NCBI GenBank assembly: GCA_030141605.1
Contig: JAQGDQ010001909.1
Location: forward strand, 1 to 21,406
Source: Tubiluchus corallicola
Taxonomy: Eukaryota; Priapulida; Priapulimorpha; Priapulimorphida; Tubiluchidae
Length of the DNA stretch: 21,406 nucleotides
Reading direction: 5' to 3'
The translations under genes were made by a program, and so were the position numbers. The notes under the pieces are model-generated. The model searched no databases. It was not told the DNA's origin and was given only the letters and a program-made list of their open reading frames with translations. Below, one piece after another: positions 19,252 to 21,406 of this stretch (positions within the stretch are counted from its first letter, which is position 1; every line of letters starts with the position of its first letter).

Positions 19252-19863
19252 GAGACATCACTCCTGTGACGTAGAGACATCACTCCTGTGACGATAGACA
19301 TCACTCCTGTTCTAGAGAATGTAGAGACACACTGACGTAGAGACATCACTCCTGTGTGAGACATCACTCCTGTGACGTAGAGACATCACTCCTGTGACGT
19401 AGAGACATCACTCCTGTGACGTAGAGACATCACTCCTGTGACGTAGAGACATCACTCCTGTGACGTAGAGACATCACTCCTGTGTCGTAGAGACATCACT
19501 CCTGTGACGTAGAGACATCACTCCTGTGTCGTAGAGACATCACTCCTGTGACGTAGAGACATCACTCCTGTGTCGTAGAGACATCACTCCTGTGACGTAG
19601 AGACATCACTCATGTGTCGTAGAGACATCACTCCTGTGACGTAGAGACATCACTCCTGTGTCGTAGAGACATCACTCCTGTGACGTAGAGACATCACTCC
19701 TGTGACGTAGAGACATCACTCCTGTGTCGTAGAGACATCACTCCTGTGACGTAGAGACATCACTCCTGTGTCGTAGAGACATCACTCCTGTGACGTAGAG
19801 ACATCACTCCTGTGTCGTAGAGACATCACTCCTGTGACGTAGAGACATCACTCCTGTGACGTA
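19252..19863. repeat. 22 bp minisatellite, about 28 units, with a dimeric pattern
   Basis: The unit is agacatcactcctgtgacgtag. The left 120 bp is irregular. From about 19376 to 19860 it steps by exactly 22 bp. After five units ending tgacgtag, the array alternates between tgacgtag and tgtcgtag, making a 44 bp higher-order unit, with breaks at two places (19684-19706 and 19838-19860) where two tgacgtag units adjoin. The tgacgta motif resembles a CRE half-site and the tgtcgta version destroys it. Confidence 0.96.
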
Positions 19864-20136
19864 TACAGCAACAAATGCTTTATAACCGCTCTGGTGTTGT
19901 AATTATTGCTGTTTATGAATGTCCTCTTGAGTCAGATCGACCCGGACGAGTGAAATCTGCGCTTCTCGACGAAAACTCAGTCTTCAAAGAAAAAGCGTTG
20001 GCCGATAGAGAGGGCAAAATTGATTGCAGATTAAAGTCGGTTGAGTGATTGCGGTCGTGTGCGTAAAGTTTTCTTACATTTAGCAGTAATCCGACCATCC
20101 TTCAACCGGAAGATAACGCGGATTGAGAAATGCTGA

Positions 20137-20409
20137 CTCGCTTGTAATCGGGCAGCTTTCGGATACAAATTACTTTATCTGTTTACATTGTGGGTTCATT
20201 GGGCGTTTTGGCTTGCCAGCCTGCTGTACGTGCGTGTCATTAAAGTTAGAATTTCTAGGAAGTTCATACTAAGTCTGGTCATTGCGAGTGTCCTGCTACC
20301 TGCGTTGCTATACCTTGTGTGCAGGTGTGATGAATTTCTTGATAAACTTCTGGTTCAGAATGGACAGTACAATAGCTTTGCTGGCATTTCATTGTCTAGG
20401 AATAATTTG
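20137..20409 (+). CDS. Possible exon with a membrane segment, product unknown
   Basis: An open stretch without ATG from 20137 to the TAA at 20416-20418. Its middle encodes a basic run (VRISRK) followed by a strong hydrophobic helix, FILSLVIASVLLPALLYLV, then CRCDEFLDKLL and a polar tail. This resembles the signal anchor of a type II Golgi enzyme, but no catalytic domain is present. Possible acceptors are ggcttgccag near 20220 and gaatttctag near 20260; possible donors are cag|gtgtga near 20325 and gc|gtaaat near 20411. No neighbouring exon is visible. It could easily be a chance AT/T-rich reading. Confidence 0.2.
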
Positions 20410-20614
20410 CGTAAATAAGTAGAGGTAAAAAATCAATGTGAACTGAATTGTGGATTAGTGTACGCAATATTTCTGTAGAACTTTATGGATGAATAGTAAA
20501 GCGAAAACTTCGCGACTAAAGTGTTGAAGGTTTTCGCATTATTATGTGCTTTTCTACTTAACTCCCAATACGGTTTTTCATCACTTCATTTGATCATTTT
20601 AGTAAATATATATA

Positions 20615-20722
20615 TACTACGGCCAAATCACGTTGTTTCTGATCACCGAAGTTAAGCAACGTAGAGCATTGTTAGTGCTTGGATGGGTGACCGCCTAGGA
20701 ATACTAGGTACTGTGTAGGCTT
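20615..20722 (+). rRNA. 5S rRNA-like sequence, internally deleted (head of a SINE)
   Basis: Matches the same 5S head as at 12742 but lacks about 14 nt (the aaaacaccggttctcg part), which removes one arm of 5S helix III. Box A (agttaagcaac, 20650) and box C (tggatgggtgacc, 20680-20692) remain at the normal 30 bp offset. The deletion rules out a functional rRNA while leaving a usable internal promoter. Confidence 0.8.
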
Positions 20723-21046
20723 GCCGGATGTCCACACTGTATCTCGACACTAGGCGGAGGAGCTGCACAAAAGCAGCCAACGGCTAGAAGGCGGACCAGT
20801 CCAGCATGCTCACTGACTCCGGCAGCTCCTGCAGCCAACCTGGTGCCAAACGTATCGCTCCGCTTTCCTTTGGATTACACCAGGGAGGAAGAGAGGTGGT
20901 TCCTGTTGTCTGGGCAACTCAGGATCTCCATACACCTTGCCCAGGCGTGCGCCCTGGACACCTTCAAGGATTGGACTCTCTTGGCGCACATTCCATTGTC
21001 TTCCGAGACAGAAGAATGCCAAGAACAACAACAATAACACACATAT
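20615..21046 (+). mobile_element. 5S rRNA-derived SINE, copy 2
   Basis: Shares head, junction block and core with copy 1 (12742-13285), in the same orientation. Relative to copy 1 it lacks about 74 bp after ggctaga and 51 bp between two gact repeats, and it has a 9 bp extra segment (ctcctgcag region). It ends in aagaacaacaacaataacac, an AAC-rich tail typical of a SINE 3' end. No clear target-site duplication is seen; the 5' flank is (TA)n. The overlapping open frames in three readings show that the body has no single coding frame. Confidence 0.78.
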
Positions 21047-21119
21047 TTATTTATGAGTAATTAGGCGTGAAATTTAACACTGCCAATTCCTTTATACTAG
21101 AAGTACTACGAAATGGTCG

Positions 21120-21249
21120 TCATCAGCAGTCACATGCCTCACCAGGTTTTAAGGCTTTCTTGGATTTTTTTAAGGATTTCTAGAAAGTTCGTGTAAGTAC
21201 AATTAAGACCCCAAAAATCTTGTGAATTTCCGATCCTACTGCTGATGAC
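21120..21249. repeat. 130 bp segment bounded by perfect 12 bp inverted repeats
   Basis: GTCATCAGCAGT at 21120-21131 and its exact reverse complement ACTGCTGATGAC at 21238-21249. The interior shows no ORF. It could be a tiny MITE or a chance hairpin. No target-site duplication is evident. Confidence 0.45.
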
Positions 21250-21406
21250 TATATATGCCTTTGTTTTCGAATTCTTGTGATATAATAAATGAAAAAGAAA
21301 TAAATTTGTGGATAAATAAATAGATGGGCAAATAGTTAATTAGTCAGCCATGGAAATGAATTATAATTTAAATAACGAAATAAGTCACGAACGAATGGAG
21401 ACCGTA

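Noticed and set aside
19101-19367. 88-codon minus-strand open frame with repeating TGVMSL
   Set aside because: Generated by the 22 bp minisatellite.
20806-21060. Overlapping open frames in three readings
   Set aside because: All lie in the 5S SINE body. No one frame is preserved between the two SINE copies.

Overview
The window looks like nuclear DNA of an invertebrate animal, most likely a mollusc. It is AT-rich, has no dense bacterial-style coding, and is built from LINE 3' ends, SINEs with tRNA- or 5S rRNA-derived heads, cut-and-paste transposon remnants, microsatellites and long minisatellite arrays. One tRNA-headed SINE carries a body I associate with molluscan 'Meta-domain' SINEs. That link is from memory and is the main reason for favouring a mollusc. 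No complete, confidently identified protein gene lies in the window.

Layout. 1-448: 3' end of a non-LTR retrotransposon (LINE) with a broken ORF2 C-terminus. 922-1352: possible MITE. 1471-1934: 116 bp x 4 array. 2101-3511: 26 bp x 54 array. 3512-5461: unique DNA with a tRNA-like segment near 4394-4466. 5462-5745: antisense tRNA-derived SINE. 5997-7197: 61 bp array of about 18 full units. 7366-7770: 3' end of a hAT transposon, minus strand. 8146-8796: two (AAT)n tracts flanking LINE tails that meet tail-to-tail across (TA)n and form a palindrome. 10430-10668: 78 bp x 3 array. 10777-11330: 46 bp x 12 array. 12213-12417 (minus): a possible small two-exon coding unit. 12742-13285 and 20615-21046: two copies of one SINE family with a 5S rRNA-derived head. 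14879-15097 (minus): a possible broken C1q-like exon. 15491-16582: 52 bp x 21 array. 16599-16669: a 71 bp hAT-like MITE. 17070-17490: a LINE 3' UTR of the same family as the 8.3 kb copy. 19252-19863: 22 bp array. 20137-20409: a possible exon with a membrane segment.

The genes do not form a pathway. The coherent stories are about genome dynamics. About a quarter of the window is seven minisatellites with unrelated units, several of them perfectly in register over tens of copies. Three LINE 3' ends share a tail, and two have met head-on at a (TA)n target. Two 5S-headed SINEs with a shared non-5S body differ by clean internal indels, one bounded by a short direct repeat. The candidate coding pieces (12.2-12.4 kb, 14.9-15.1 kb, 20.1-20.4 kb) are low-confidence and need transcript evidence.
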